A DNA stretch of 64,000 nt, from NCBI GenBank assembly GCA_014529385.2, contig CM043969.1, forward strand, positions 16,444,446 to 16,508,445, read 5' to 3'. The DNA is from Adiantum capillus-veneris. Lineage: Eukaryota; Streptophyta; Polypodiopsida; Polypodiales; Pteridaceae. Each line of letters starts with the position of its first letter. Within the stretch, counting starts at the first letter, position 1. The position numbers were made by a program, and so were the translations under genes. The notes under the pieces are model-generated. The model searched no databases. It was not told the DNA's origin and saw nothing but the letters and a program-made list of their open reading frames with translations. Shown here piece by piece: positions 46,920 through 59,206 of the stretch.

Positions 46920-47993
46920 CATAATATCCAGCACATTAGTATCAAACATTTATTTCAATGTCTTTTTTTTCATAATCCCTTGTCTAGGTTTAAACATCAA
47001 GCAAGTCCGACTAAGCTAGTTTGACCAAGTTAGGTGTTAGAGATCTTCTCTTAATACCATGGGGAATGCCTTCCTAATAATTAATGGTTACTTAGGTTCT
47101 TAATCTGATTTAGGCAGCATTGTGTGTAATGTACTAGGGCCTTCTAGTGAGCTTGACCCTATTGACCTTTAGCTTAAGTATTATAAAGGGAGTTTACTAG
47201 TGTGATGAGCCTGGGGAGGTGTACCAGTGTTATATGACCCCCTAAAGTTACAAAATTAAAATGATGAAAATGAACAAACAAAAAATCAAAATGCCACATT
47301 GTAAAATCTTAAGCTGGAAGAGAAATCTCAGCTTGATTGGGTACTTCACTCACATGTATCGCCTATGGTACTAGAGCCCTAGAGGTTCCCAGTATGGGCG
47401 CTTTTTCTTGAAAAGCAAAAAACCCAAGGCATACTATATAAGCACACACATCAAAATTGAATCACTGTGAAAAGAATTTGGGGGGTCAAAGAAAAAGTAA
47501 TCAGTCAGGCGATGATTTCATGAGAAATTCCTTTTATGGTAGCTTAACTACAAGGTCTTCTAGATATAGCCTCTAGTCAGCCCTCGAACATGAATACTTG
47601 GCTCTCGCGATTAAACAACTTAATTGACCACAGAAAATTAAGAAGCTTACCCATGGTATTAATATTCGATCTCTAGTGCCTTTCGACCGTCAAATTAGCG
47701 ACCCCATACTTGTTTAATTTTTTACCTTTACATCTGTTTATGCATTTGATTACATTGCAATTTAGTGTTCATTGCTGACAAATTGTTTGAAATTCTTTTA
47801 CCAATCAATTTGTCTACCTAAAACTGCATATGCTTTTTAATCACTTATGAGAATGCAATTACTGTGCCAATGTTGTTTGATTTTGCAGTGATTGAAGAAG
47901 GCTAAGGACATTAATCTCAAATGCTCTTCCACTTCGACGAACGAGCTTCAACTCAATAGCTTCCGAGGACGGAATCTACATCAGGAAGGAGGG
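46920..47993 (+). other. Noncoding 3' region and polypurine tract of copy B
   Basis: The conserved inverted repeat is at 47236-47248 (GACCCCCTAAAGT) and 47475-47487 (AATTTGGGGGGTC), mostly paired if G-U pairs are allowed. The polypurine tract AGGAAGGAGGG is at 47983-47993. Confidence 0.65.
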
Positions 47994-47995
47994 CA

Positions 47996-48304
47996 TGTTA
48001 ACCCTCACAGCTCACGGACACCCCATCACCTACGACGGACGTGTATTATGTATTTGGTAGAGTCAGGTACCGGGCTTGTCGGACCAATAGGAAAAGGTTA
48101 AGAGTGATCGCCGATGAGAGACACACTCTAACTGGGACATTCAAGGGATTAGTTGGCTAAGCATGGGCGTCCAAGTGTGAATGGGGTGAGCTCATATAAA
48201 AGCCAACTAAACCTAAAATTCATTCATTCTCTCATTTGTGAAATAGAAGAGTGCTCTTGCTCCATCTCCATCTCCATCTTCTTCTTCTTCACCTCCTTGT
48301 GTAT

Positions 48305-48401
<97 letters not shown>

Positions 48402-48636
48402 CGATCGAGCATTGCGGCGGCACGACGGGGGTGAAGCGGTTGAGCGTGACGTAGTGGCGTCTCCTTCTTCTTCGCGGCGAGGAATCCTCCATGGCAGGAG
48501 CATAGAGCGGTGAGTGACACACCATTACCCTCTTTTGAGCTTACTAGTTAAGCTAGTTGTGTGCTTGGAGCCGTCTGTGGCTCGCACACAGTGTTAGGCA
48601 AGGCCCTTGCTTCGACAGTGCGGCAAGGAGCGCACA
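47996..48636 (+). repeat. 3' LTR of copy B
   Basis: 641 bases, TGTTAACCCTCACAGC to GAGCGCACA, with a longer GA tract than the 5' LTR (about 48342-48399). Confidence 0.96.
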
Positions 48637-48851
48637 TTAGCATATTTATAATGTCAACATGCTTTGCATTTCAAAATACTGCTTGATGTGTAGTGTATTC
48701 ATTGCCAATTTCAAGAAACAAAAGTATCACCTTTATAGTAATCAATTACATGCATAAATTCGCCTAGCATCATACTATATGCACATGGTTTCATAATGGC
48801 ACGTTATTGCATGCCTTTTGATGGGTTTTCTAACCCTCTTTGGTCATATAT

Positions 48852-49012
48852 TGTAAGACCTAGGGGAGTAAGACCTCGGATCCTCCTCCCTACCGCCCTT
48901 TATATAGGTCTAGCTCCTAGCTCTTGCCCTAAGTGGATCCCCAGTCCAGGCCCTTGGCCTAGGTCCCTGACCCCCTAGGTGGGCCTTGCCCTGTAGGACC
49001 CTTGTCCTGACA
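48852..49012 (-). repeat. 3' LTR of element E
   Basis: 161 bases. Sense-strand TATA box TATATAAAGG at 48897-48906. Confidence 0.9.
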
Positions 49013-49025
49013 TTACTCCCCCCTT

Positions 49026-52000
49026 AAGCAAGATTTTTCGTCCTCAAAAACTAGAGTGAAAAGAATAGGTTTTCACAAAATTTGTAAAGCAATAGACTTG
49101 ACTGTAGACTAGACTGGTGTAGCCACATATATTTTATGCTCGTAGCAAGTTTATGCTCTTAGCATGTCTATTGTCCTTTCTTAAGTTACAAAATATAAAC
49201 CTTTGTTTATAACATGCTCATAACTTAAGTTACAGGAATGATTGATGATTTACTCCTTCCATTTGAAAGAGAGGTTTCATCCTTGAAACAACTGGAGATG
49301 TAGTCTCATGCCGCCTCAGACAAAAGAGTGTTAAACACTAGGGCCCATAATACCTAGTGTGTATGCAATAACAAACCTTTATCCTAGCCTGTAGAATACA
49401 AGAATTCATGAACCAACATAGGTTGATAGCATTCATTTGCTTAGGTAACCCATTAGATCATAACTAATGTTCAAATTTGAGAACCTGACTTATACATGAA
49501 GAGACTAAACTTAGTCGCAAACATGCTTTAACTGATAGTAAGTAAACTCCAAATAGAGCAATAAATGCTTACTAATTGGATCACTTGGTGCTAACGTACG
49601 CACTTTGCTTATCCTTCAGCACAAGATTACTCTTTGTAATCTGCCTATCCCCTTGGATAACTGACAGTACTGAGGTGTGTTTTCCTCACGGTTTACAGAC
49701 AATCATCCCAGATGACTGGTAAATGGGAATCACAATATTGTGTAACATTATTGAGGAATCAACAATGTCCGGAATAACCATCGTGGTTAACCTGGAAAAA
49801 TCCACAATCACTCAAACTGAGCCATGACCTCTATTGGTGATTAGTAGACCCAAAAAGTAATCTCCTAGAGATACTGCACATAGAGTGCAAAAATGCTTGA
49901 TAAGCAACAACTTGAGGAATATGTAGGCCGTTCCAAATCAGCCTTTGCTAAACACCAGAGCCCATAACACCTAGTGTGCATGCATTTAGCAAAAACAAAA
50001 CCGAACCTGTATATCCATAATGATCCTTGCCAATACTTATGGCAAATGTGATACGCCTAGCACGCATTAAAAAGGAATGTTTCATTAACAACTTATAGCC
50101 TTGCTATATGTATAAACAACCATCTGTAATGTTGTTTAACAATACTTGTAGCTGAAGAAGTCATTGTAAGTATCCGACAATTTTTGGCCACTGAAATTGC
50201 TCCTGATACATCGTGTTGAAAATGGTCTAGAAAACAGATTTGACCAGCACTTAGGGACTTTGTCGTGACACATATTTGAAATAGGGGGCGCTACTGTTAG
50301 TTCCAGAGACTCATATTCGGCACATGTGGAATATGCCTCAACTAAGGATGTCTGAAAAAGAACATCCTACAAGTACAAGATGTACTTGTGTGTGGAGGTA
50401 GCTCTAAACACTCTACGACAAGAGTGAGAGCGACCCTCATTCATTGCTCCACACTGGCTAAACCAAACTCCTTGAGTTCCTAGACCATGTTGTATCCCCT
50501 GTGACAACATGTGCCAAATCAAATCCTACAAGTGGATTCATAACAACATAAGGCAGAAAGATCGATTGGATACTTGGCCCAAAATAATTTGTGCCGACAT
50601 GCCCTTGGCATGGTTGTGTAACATTCAAGCGTACTTATACGTCTTGAAAAAACCAAGCAAAGCATACTAAAAATGGAATAACACCAAATCAATAGATGCG
50701 CACCTGGAGATTTGAACGTAATGTTCACTTACCCGTGTTCAAATGGAAAGGAGCACGTCCCCTACCTGAAAAAAACAAACACCATTGCACTGGGAACTCT
50801 GGGTGTTACCTTTGTAGTCCAAGCCCTTGGATTAGAATCTACGTAGTCAAACGCCTTGGTAAGACCCGTTGTAGAATTGCGCAACTAGCAGGTAACGATA
50901 ACTAACCTAGTTAACCGTGTACAGAATGATGAGAATCAACTTTAAAAGTTGAATTTTTCCGCTACCCCGTGGTAGATTACTGGCTTCTTTCTCTAAAAGT
51001 AGAACTGGAATAGATCAAACTATGATCCTCAATGCCTATGGGGTGATTTAGTAAGAACCCGCGCGGTCTTACCCCAAAACAATGTGTCCATAGGCACTCG
51101 TAGTGCTGTAGAGAGAGCAGGAGATCCACACAAGTGTGAAGCCTAGCTCTTATGGACAACCATGCTGTCGCAACGGTTTGTTGCATCTAAAATCCGTGTT
51201 AGAGATCAGCTGAGTTGAGTTTATGGTTATCAAAAAGTCAACTTCAAGTGTTTCACTGAAAACATGTCGTGCAAAAATGACACCCACAACATCCATAATG
51301 ACAAGATTCTTGCTTGTTCATTAACAACGTTGTGTACTCCACTGGGTAGATCTGTTTGATCTTAAGAACAATCACCCAAGGAATTGGGTTGTACCCGAGA
51401 TCTGACAATGACTCTTAGCCAGCGTATGTGGCTCATAGCCCTTATCGTAGTTAGTGTTCAATCGACAAAACCATGAAGGCTAATGTAGAGGAAGTTTTGC
51501 CCAATTTCTAGGTGAGAGTTAGAGCACCTTGGCTCATGCTGACTTCCAAACAAAGCATGTATGAAAAGCTTCTTAGGAAGGTGTCATTATTCTTGAGAGA
51601 AATAAGAAAAAGAGAGAGAAGACTAGCATGCTGGGCGGAGGAATTGTCCTTATACGATTATGACGTGTATAGTTGATTGCCATGCTCCTATGCATCTTAT
51701 GCCTAACATGAAACTTATCCTATAAGCATGCAACAGTTTTCTGCTATGACTCTTAATGAGAGAGGGATTAGAAAAAACAAGTCACAGACTGATCCACCTA
51801 TCTTGTATGTGGTTGGGATGACACCATTGTGACTTAATGATAGCACGTTGTCTTTGAATTAAGTCCGAGTTTTTAGGTTCTTTTTAGTGGTGTTGTGTTT
51901 GGACAGCAATCCAAAACCATTCATAACAAATATTGTCCTTGACAAAGTGATTGTGTGAGAACTTACTTGCTACCACCTGGGTAGCATGCCTTGCATACAA

Positions 52001-52471
52001 AAGTGGAAGCCCGTGGCTACCGTGATAGTCGTAAATGTAAACATTAACACCAGAAGTGCCTTGCATCGATTGGACTGGTAAACTTGGTTTCCACCGCTCT
52101 TCACGTCAATTCAATGGTAGCACGATTTAGAAGCTGTGTTTCACATGAAATTGGTCAAGCATTTGGCAGTGCACAACAAACCATAATGTGACACGTATAC
52201 CCTAATGCACTGAGCTTGTATGCATATTATAATGTTGTCGGCTGATCGTATACGCCAAGATTATGAAACTGGTCGTACCAAAAATGATTATTTCAAAAAA
52301 GAAATTGGTGCATAACACCATCCAATGCCAAAAAATGGACAATACTCTGAAAAGCCACATGTAGGTATGAAGACATATAACTATTGTGCCTTGCACCAAA
52401 ACTGGAGTTTAGGTCTGATCGCCAACTAATGCATCATGCTTACGTTGTCGGACATGTGGATATTGTTTTTT
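49026..52471 (-). other. Internal region of element E, no gene seen
   Basis: Only short frames on both strands. One internal repeat of about 40 bases (CCCATAATACCTAGTGTG near 49350 and CCCATAACACCTAGTGTG near 49967). The part around 51480-52030 resembles 56200-57000. Confidence 0.5.
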
Positions 52472-52990
52472 TTAATGCGTTCCTAAGCAAATAAAGCATA
52501 ATTTTTGACTTTTTGCACGTCGAAAATCGGGTTGTGATAGTCGCTTCCTGACCACGTTGGTCATGACCAGATCTGTTCGTACAATTGAGTTATTTTGGCC
52601 ATTTCGGACCTCTTTGGTCATAACTGGTGGGTCGACAACCCCTTGGGTTGCTAGCAAGTGGGAAGTTGATTCTGGTAGCATTTTGTAAATTAATTGTGTG
52701 AGATGTTCCACTTGTGTAGCCAATAGTTGGACTCGTACAACTAGCTTGCGGAATCGGGCATCAAAAGTTTGCCAGACCTGTCGAGTGACAAACTCCCTGG
52801 CATTCGGCAAGTTACTGTCATCCTCTAGAATATCAAACACACTCTGCGGAAGAGGAGATAGACTGCCAGTGTATGCATTATCTGTCCCTGTGGTACCCTT
52901 CGTGAGAATATCCGGCCACACGACATCCCACAGGTGGAGGCGACTCCAAGTATTCGAAGTCAAACATGTGTTGATCATCAATTTCCGCAC
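52472..52990 (-). pseudogene. Gag-like remnant of element E
   Basis: 172 codons on the minus strand. A helix-rich middle (ARFRKLVVRVQLLATQVEHL) is followed by a basic segment and KLCFICLGTH, the first C-x2-C-x3-H of a zinc knuckle, after which TAA removes the last Cys. Position, about 1.1 kb after the 5' LTR, suits gag. Weak by itself. Confidence 0.5.
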
Positions 52991-53906
52991 TCATGGTGAA
53001 AACGTGGTTTGCGAACAAAAGAGAAAACAATACCTTGGAGTACAAAAATGTGCCTAGCCGTACCGAACGCAGAAACTCGTAGCAGAGGCTGGTGATTAGC
53101 CGTGCTAATTACACCTGCAGTTGTAAAGAAAGTGAACTCCAAATTGCCAATGAAATTGAAGGTGTTGAAAAATTGGAGCGTCCCAAATAACTTGCTCGCA
53201 TCGTGTGCAGTCCAGCAAGTTGCAAGTCGTCAGATGTAGACTTGATGAACGATCTTGCAGACGTTTGTCGGCAATTTTTGATCCAAAAGTTCGAGTTGTT
53301 AAACCCTGATTCAGAACGAGCTCATAGCAATTTGCGATAATTAACTGGGTAATTATGCCTTCAATTGAACCGAACGCCGAATTCGAAGTCGGATTGGAAA
53401 TCCCAAGCAACCGCGAAATCAGCGATTGACTTGCAACCGAGGATGCACTTGAAAACACTGATCAATTCATAGTGGCCGACAATTGGGTTTGCATCTTATG
53501 CAAATGCCAAATTGGTTGGAATTTTTTGACGAATGTTCGAGTTTTCGAAACTGCAAAATCTGGTTTACAGCCGGCTCGGAATACTGAGGTCTTTCTGATC
53601 AACAGGAATGCGTGCTCATTTGCCTTCCACCGGGTCAAGACCGCCCAAAAGACCGTATGTAGCAGCTCTTGCAATGGCCACTAGGGTTGGCCAAGTGTGT
53701 ATGGCCAATCCCTAATTGGTGAAGAAAAAAGAAATTTGACGGGCTGCTGCTCCAGGTTTTGACGACAGCGTGAGGGAGAAGAAGCGCCGATATAGCGGGC
53801 TATGGCGGGGGCTGTTGAGACCGAACCAGGCACGAAAAAGCGTTGGCTTGTGCTAGCGCTCCCAAAGAGCCTGTAATGATCCCCTTTCCTCCTGCTCGAA
53901 AAATAT

Positions 53907-53994
53907 CCTACCCCCGAGTTGGGGTGCCTGCACGCGTCTGAGAAAAAGTTCCTACCCCCGAGTTGGGGTGCCTGCACGCGTTCGAGATAGCTTT
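53907..53994. repeat. 44-bp tandem duplication in the leader of element E
   Basis: CCTACCCCCGAGTTGGGGTG starts at 53907 and again at 53951; each unit includes the short inverted repeat CCCC..GAGTT..GGGG and GCACGCGT. Confidence 0.85.
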
Positions 53995-54064
53995 CTTACT
54001 CCCCGACCTCGATTGGTTGCATGCAACATGCCAAAAAAAAGACCACGCCCTTTCCTCTAAACTT

Positions 54065-54077
54065 AGCTCTGATACCA
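54065..54077 (-). other. Primer-binding site of element E (initiator tRNA-Met)
   Basis: AGCTCTGATACCA on the plus strand, that is TGGTATCAGAGCT on the element's sense strand, one base inside the right LTR. Confidence 0.9.
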
Positions 54078-54078
54078 A

Positions 54079-54256
54079 TGTAAGACCTAGGGGGATTAAG
54101 ACCTCGGATCCTCCTCCCTACCGCCCTTTATATAGGCCTAGATCCTAGCTCTTGCCTTTATCGGATGCCCAGTCCACACTGGTCCAGTCCAGGCCCTTGG
54201 CCTAGGTCCCTGACCCCCTAGGTTGGGCCTTGCCCCGTAGGACCCTTGTCCTGAAA
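54079..54256 (-). repeat. 5' LTR of element E
   Basis: 178 bases; longer than the other LTR by a 16-bp duplication (CCAGTCCACACTGG). Terminal CA changed to AA on the plus strand. TATA box at 54125-54134. Confidence 0.9.
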
Positions 54257-54261
54257 TATAT

Positions 54262-56199
54262 GCACAATTCAAAAGAGTTGTGCTATACTACTTCTTTGCA
54301 TATTTTGTGGTGAGAGAAAGTGCTATTTCATGCGAGCGAACTTTGAGGGGCTATTACTTTCCCCTTCTTGAAAGATTTGGATGCCAAAACTAGGTGTGGA
54401 AGATAATAACTCTTTTAATGTATACTAAGAGTTCAACTCTCTCTACGAACTTGAATCACCATATGGAGCTCTTCACACTTATGACTTCAGTATCAACACA
54501 TATGAGCTTGGATATTTTTGCTCGCGGTGTTGATATTTGTGTTGCAAAGAGAGCTTCAATATGGGCATCGATATTTGCATCGATATATTGTATATCTGCG
54601 ATTATATTTACGCCCATATCGTCTATGATAAATATGTTGCATCATCATATATATCGACGTGCATATCGATGTCTACAAGTGAAAAAATTTGGGGGTGATA
54701 GGATCAAAAGGGCCTATCACCCAATCAACCATTGTAACTAGTTCTAACTATCAATGACAATAGAAAATCAAAAAACAACAACATAACTGAAGAAAATTAA
54801 GACGACACAAAATTTGAAGAGAATCTGGTTTTCATTGATATAAAATCGTTAAATACATTGAATTGACAACACCAAATGTAAGAACATTCGCATATAGTGT
54901 TAAATGTTGCATTACACAAATGGATGAACGTCTCAAAGTGAAATGACATATAGGTAATAAGTCAAATGTTGCATTACAAAAATGGGTGAATATCTTAAAG
55001 TGAAATGACATATATATATATAATAAGTCAAATGATGTAGTACAATAGAATAAAATCATGTCATCCTCGATAGATACATATATGCATGAGTATACTAAAA
55101 CAGAAACATATGGTGACGCATGAGTACATCCTCGATAGATACATATATCCTCGATAGATACATATATGCATGAGTATACTAAAACAGAAACATATGGTGA
55201 TGCATGAGTACACTACTCCGACGAAGAGGTCTCCTCACGTTGCAATGGCATTTGAGCTAGATACTGCAAAACAAAAAGAGACAATAAAAAAATGTTTAGG
55301 TAACAAAACTAAATGCAAACACATAGTATAACATAAATGGAACTAGTGTTCAATTTTATATATCTTACCTCACCAGGTGGAGATCTCAAAATCCCCATGA
55401 GTGCACTGAGATTGTGGTTTGTGCCATAACTTTTCTCATTGCGTGTTGCTCTTTTTTTGGCATCGTTGTATTGGACAAGACACTTCTGCATCATTGGATT
55501 GTGAGCATGCAGAGTCAGTTTATTTTTGCCTTTGAGTTTATGCTCATTTCTTTTCCACACTGGGTCCACCATCACATTCCCAGTTAGGTATTCATCTTCA
55601 ATTATCTGCCAAAGCATGTCATCTACATGGTCTATCACTTGCTAATGTATACTAATGAATCTAAAACCGGTCAACCCTCTAACATGCTTCCCTCTAGGTG
55701 CGTCCTTTGATGCACATGTCCCTTAAGCATTGTCCTGTAACAACGCATTAGGAAGACCACTCATCTGGATGCACGGTGTCGGCTATCTCCACCTCATCAA
55801 CTATATGCATGAGGAGATGTACTTGAATGGTAAGCATGGTGGTGGAAAAATGTGTTTCAAGTATGCAAACCGTACTCCATAACATTTTGATTCGTGAAAG
55901 GTATGGAGACAATGTCGATCCCCTTTTGAAAATCCAACGAACCAACGTAGAAAGTTTGTAAATTGTGGTGTGGATGGTAGAGGACAAAGAATCCTCAATA
56001 GCCACGAGTAAAATAAACTGCAAAATAAGTTCAATGTCTTACAACTGTGAAGCATGCACCTTACTATGGTATTTTCATCCTTGTATGAGAGCATATTTAC
56101 ATGCTACAAAATTCCCATTGAGCTTGTGAGTGATCAAGGAACTGACTTTCTCAAAGAGGTGGTAGAAATTTTTTAATTTGAAGCATACCTAACACATTT
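54262..56199. other. No gene supported; short tandem duplications
   Basis: A minus-strand frame 55309-55638 (IDHVDDMLWQIIEDEY...) looks protein-like, but I cannot assign it. Two local tandem duplications: about 63 bases at 54901-54963 and 54964-55027, and about 66 bases at 55064-55129 and 55150-55216. Confidence 0.4.
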
Positions 56200-57000
56200 T
56201 ATGCCAGTCATGTGACTTGAAACCAGTGATATTTCCAAGGCACTTTTGGTAACTTAATTAACCCATCATTCATGGTTTGTGTCTAGTACACTGTAAGATA
56301 TTGAGCATTGTTCGTATGGATTTACACTGTGCAAAGCCAAGCCAGGTTCTTTGGATCTTATGCAAAAGTCGACCACGTGTGATTGACGTGTTTCCAAGCC
56401 ACTGAATAGAACCTTTCGATCTTGACAGCAATCACGGATGGATTACAAATATGACTCTTAGCCATTCCAAAATAGGTGGCAATAGATGGATCTTAGCCCT
56501 TCATGTTGTCTCTTAGCCCTTCCTGTTACCGTATTGACATAGAAAGATTTCAATAAAATCATGCCTAGTTTCACCTTTCTAGCAGAGAAGTGGGAAAGAG
56601 CGAGAGAAAGAGAGAATGTTGGCCACAAGAAACCCCTTATTCTAATGTGTTGTATGCCCCTTGAATATGCTCCAGTGAAGACCATGTTTGTGTCATAGAT
56701 TATCCTATAAGCGTACAACAGTGTGTGTGTACAATCCTCTTGTAGAGAGAGGTACCATAATTCACATCTAGACCCACCTAGCGTATATGTGGTCATGACT
56801 GTACCGGAGTGACTTAGGTATGGCACTTTACCTGTGAATAAACATAAACATCCATAAAAAACTCTTCCTTGACAGAGTAGCTAGTGCTATAGTGGAAGCA
56901 TATGCAATGATGGGTGTCATACGTCCATCGTACTAGTATGTCATGCATACATAGCAAAAAATAGAATAATACACCCTTGGCTTCAATGACAGTCTCCAAC
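56200..57000 (-). repeat. Diverged relative of element E internal sequence
   Basis: It shares order and wording with 51360-52030, for example TCCTATAAGCGTACAACAGT against TCCTATAAGCATGCAACAGT, and ACCCACCTAGCGTATATGTG against ATCCACCTATCTTGTATGTG. Orientation follows E. No LTRs were found around it. Confidence 0.6.
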
Positions 57001-58940
57001 CATGTGAGCTTCTAGTATACATGCCTTTAAAGGAAAGGGGGAAGACCGTGGGAAGGTCCGCCAAGCAAGCAAGCCGAGGAGGTCGAAGACAGAACTTGTG
57101 TGCAGGGGCCATTAGAGTGGGTGAAGGTCGACAGTTGACCTGCAAAAAATCCATCACCAGTGGACTCACTGGGTTTGCACAAAACAAGGCATCAATTCTC
57201 GCTTCTTGCACTCGGACCGTGGAGGTCTGTAGTGCACGTGAGGTGTCATCGACTTCTTCCTTTGCTGCTTGCCATTACAGGTTCTTTTCAGAAGCATGTC
57301 TTCACATGGTGGCTGCCCTTTATAAGATTCCAAGGGAGGGTGCCCATATGGCACAACCTTCCTCTTCAACCACCTGCATGGCGAGCTTCCATAAGAAAAG
57401 GTAGCAAGAAAATTTGCTGCAGAATCTCTAGGAGTGCTGGAAATTTTTGAAACATGCAAAGAAATTTTGGTATTCAAACAACCAAAACCATGCAATACTA
57501 CAAGGGCCTTGACCTTACACAAAGGATGATGAAGGTCCTTAGGGCCACATTCAAGGGATGTGCAAAGAAAAATACAGAGTTGGCAAGGTGCTGAAGGCTG
57601 AGGACAAAAAGCAGCCAAGCAAACATTGGCAGATGAATTTGCAGATGGGTAAGACTTCATCGGATGATATTGTGTTCACCTGCATGCATGGATATCCAAG
57701 GGATAGAGCAGGTACCCTCAACTATGTTGTCTTCATGTATTTTTCAACAAGACTTCGGGTACTCCTATTTAAGCTTCCACTTCAATTTTGTAATGGTTAT
57801 GCAATCATTTGAATTTTGTTGAGGTTGGTCAATTCCACCTTAGGCATAGATTGCCGCCCAAGGGGTTGGTTGGAATCTATCAAGCATGGATTGATTGCCA
57901 TTACAACAAGGTTGTTACTGAGCTTGGACAATTCCATTTCTCTGCATAGATTGGCACGCATGATTGACTGTTCATTTCTAGAGTTGCATGAACATATGTC
58001 TTATGCATATAAGATACATGTTTGCACATCATTTCAGACAAGCACGACTTATGTTGAGCTATAACAAGGCTATCAACCATTTAGATGTTCCTTGATGCAA
58101 TTATTGTAGCTATTTTTATGATTCCATTATGGTACACTACTCAACATGGTCTACAGGAGGCAAGGTTAAATTTTTTTCCCACCTGCCTCGAGTATGACAA
58201 AGCAAGGCTTCTAGGAGAATGGCTCCCTCTCTATATTTATGCATTGAGTGTATGGTTACTCCAAAGCATATACATTTAATAACTATAAGTTGAATCCATT
58301 ATCGACCACCATACAACAGGATCTTACGAATTTCGATACTAAGGGTGCCAATTCAAGCACGTCGGGTAAGTAAGTTACAATTTACAACTTTGAACTAATC
58401 CTGCAACAGTTTTTATCATGCCCACTTGACAAGCAAAGGTTGCTTTGGTTAAGTAGAGTTTTGCAAGGAAATAGCTAATTTTGCTAAGCTATTTACTCAC
58501 ATTATTGGGTAATCCAAGGATTCTCAATAATGTGTATGAGTTGGCAAGGCCGGTCCTTTAAGAAAGCTCGACAAGGTTGATTCTCTTTTGTTTCAACATG
58601 AGCACCTGTTTGCGAAGAGTACTCAGGCATTGTTCTGTCTCATCTTTTTGCTGGACTTCTAGGAAGCAAGGCTTAACTTTAAGACATACTAGTAGCATAG
58701 CAATTGTTATAGAATTGATATTTTATTATTTATTGCAGTTGACAGGTGGAAAAGACTAGACCCAGCTTGGCCTATGCGAATGGATATGTATATCATGTAC
58801 ATTTTATTATTCAAGTGCTCTTTTATGAGCTTTGGCCATTTATGACCGGCCGACCAGTTTGTAACCAATTTGACCATTCAAGAAATCTATATAACAAATA
58901 CGTGCAAGAGGGAAATGGTCACTCTTGCACGGGGGGAGAT
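57001..58940. other. No gene supported
   Basis: Open stretches such as 57021-57404 (+) and 57166-57660 (-) overlap on opposite strands and show no recognisable domain. Probably repeat-derived. Confidence 0.35.
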
Positions 58941-59206
58941 TGTACCCAGTGCTTGTGTCCTTCTTCTCTCCTCTTCTCTCTTCTCTCTCGCCGTGCCGGC
59001 GTAGCACTCCGATCTAGGAGGTGCGCCTGCATGCTTTCTTTCTCTCTCTCTCCTGCTCTCTGTCTCTCTCTTACATGTACGGCTGGAAGTATGTGCATAG
59101 ATGGTTGCCAGGTATACAGTTTTTCTTGTTGATGGCTTGCAATGTACTATTTTTGGGTATTTTGCAGGGCTCTCCGCTCTTCTATTTTTAGCAGTGGTAT
59201 CAGAGC
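58941..59206 (+). repeat. Probable LTR with adjoining initiator-Met primer site
   Basis: TGGTATCAGAGC (59195-59206) follows ...TTTTTAGCA, the usual end of an LTR. A GGGGGGAGAT tract followed by TGTACCC lies at 58931-58943, which would make a 253-base LTR 58941-59193 with a polypurine tract on its left. A TATA-like CTATATAAC at about 58888 lies outside that interval, so the LTR may really begin further left. No coding sequence follows. Confidence 0.5.

Larger units (their letters stand above)
34717..48636 (+). mobile_element. Ty3/gypsy retrotransposon copy B, structurally complete
   Basis: 13,920 bases bounded by 5-bp target duplication TTAGC (34712-34716 and 48637-48641). It has both LTRs, a tRNA-Asp-type primer site, leader, gag, PR1, RT/RNase H/IN, PR2 with W-P-K module, internal PPT and TATA, ORF3, hydrophobic ORF, structured 3' region and polypurine tract. 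The two LTRs differ at roughly 18 positions outside the GT/GA tract by eye, so it is moderately young. The coding region carries several frameshifts and stops and cannot express a full polyprotein. The inner region is very similar to copy A. Confidence 0.97.
48852..54256 (-). mobile_element. LTR retrotransposon E, minus orientation, mostly noncoding
   Basis: 5405 bases bounded by target duplication TATAT (48847-48851 and 54257-54261). The orientation is set by the primer site next to the right LTR (minus strand TGGTATCAGAGCT) and a polypurine tract next to the left LTR (minus strand AAGGGGGGAGTAA, 49013-49025). LTRs read TGTCAGGACAAGG to TCTTACA in the sense direction. The internal region has one weak gag-like frame and no visible protease, RT or integrase, so it is either a large retrotransposon derivative or a heavily decayed element. 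Confidence 0.9.

Noticed and set aside
53907-55216. Repeated units considered as a CRISPR-like array
   Set aside because: They are two-copy tandem duplications without spacers, in plant DNA.
57021-57660. 127-codon plus and 164-codon minus frames overlapping each other
   Set aside because: No recognisable domain, and each is the shadow of the other; not enough support for either.
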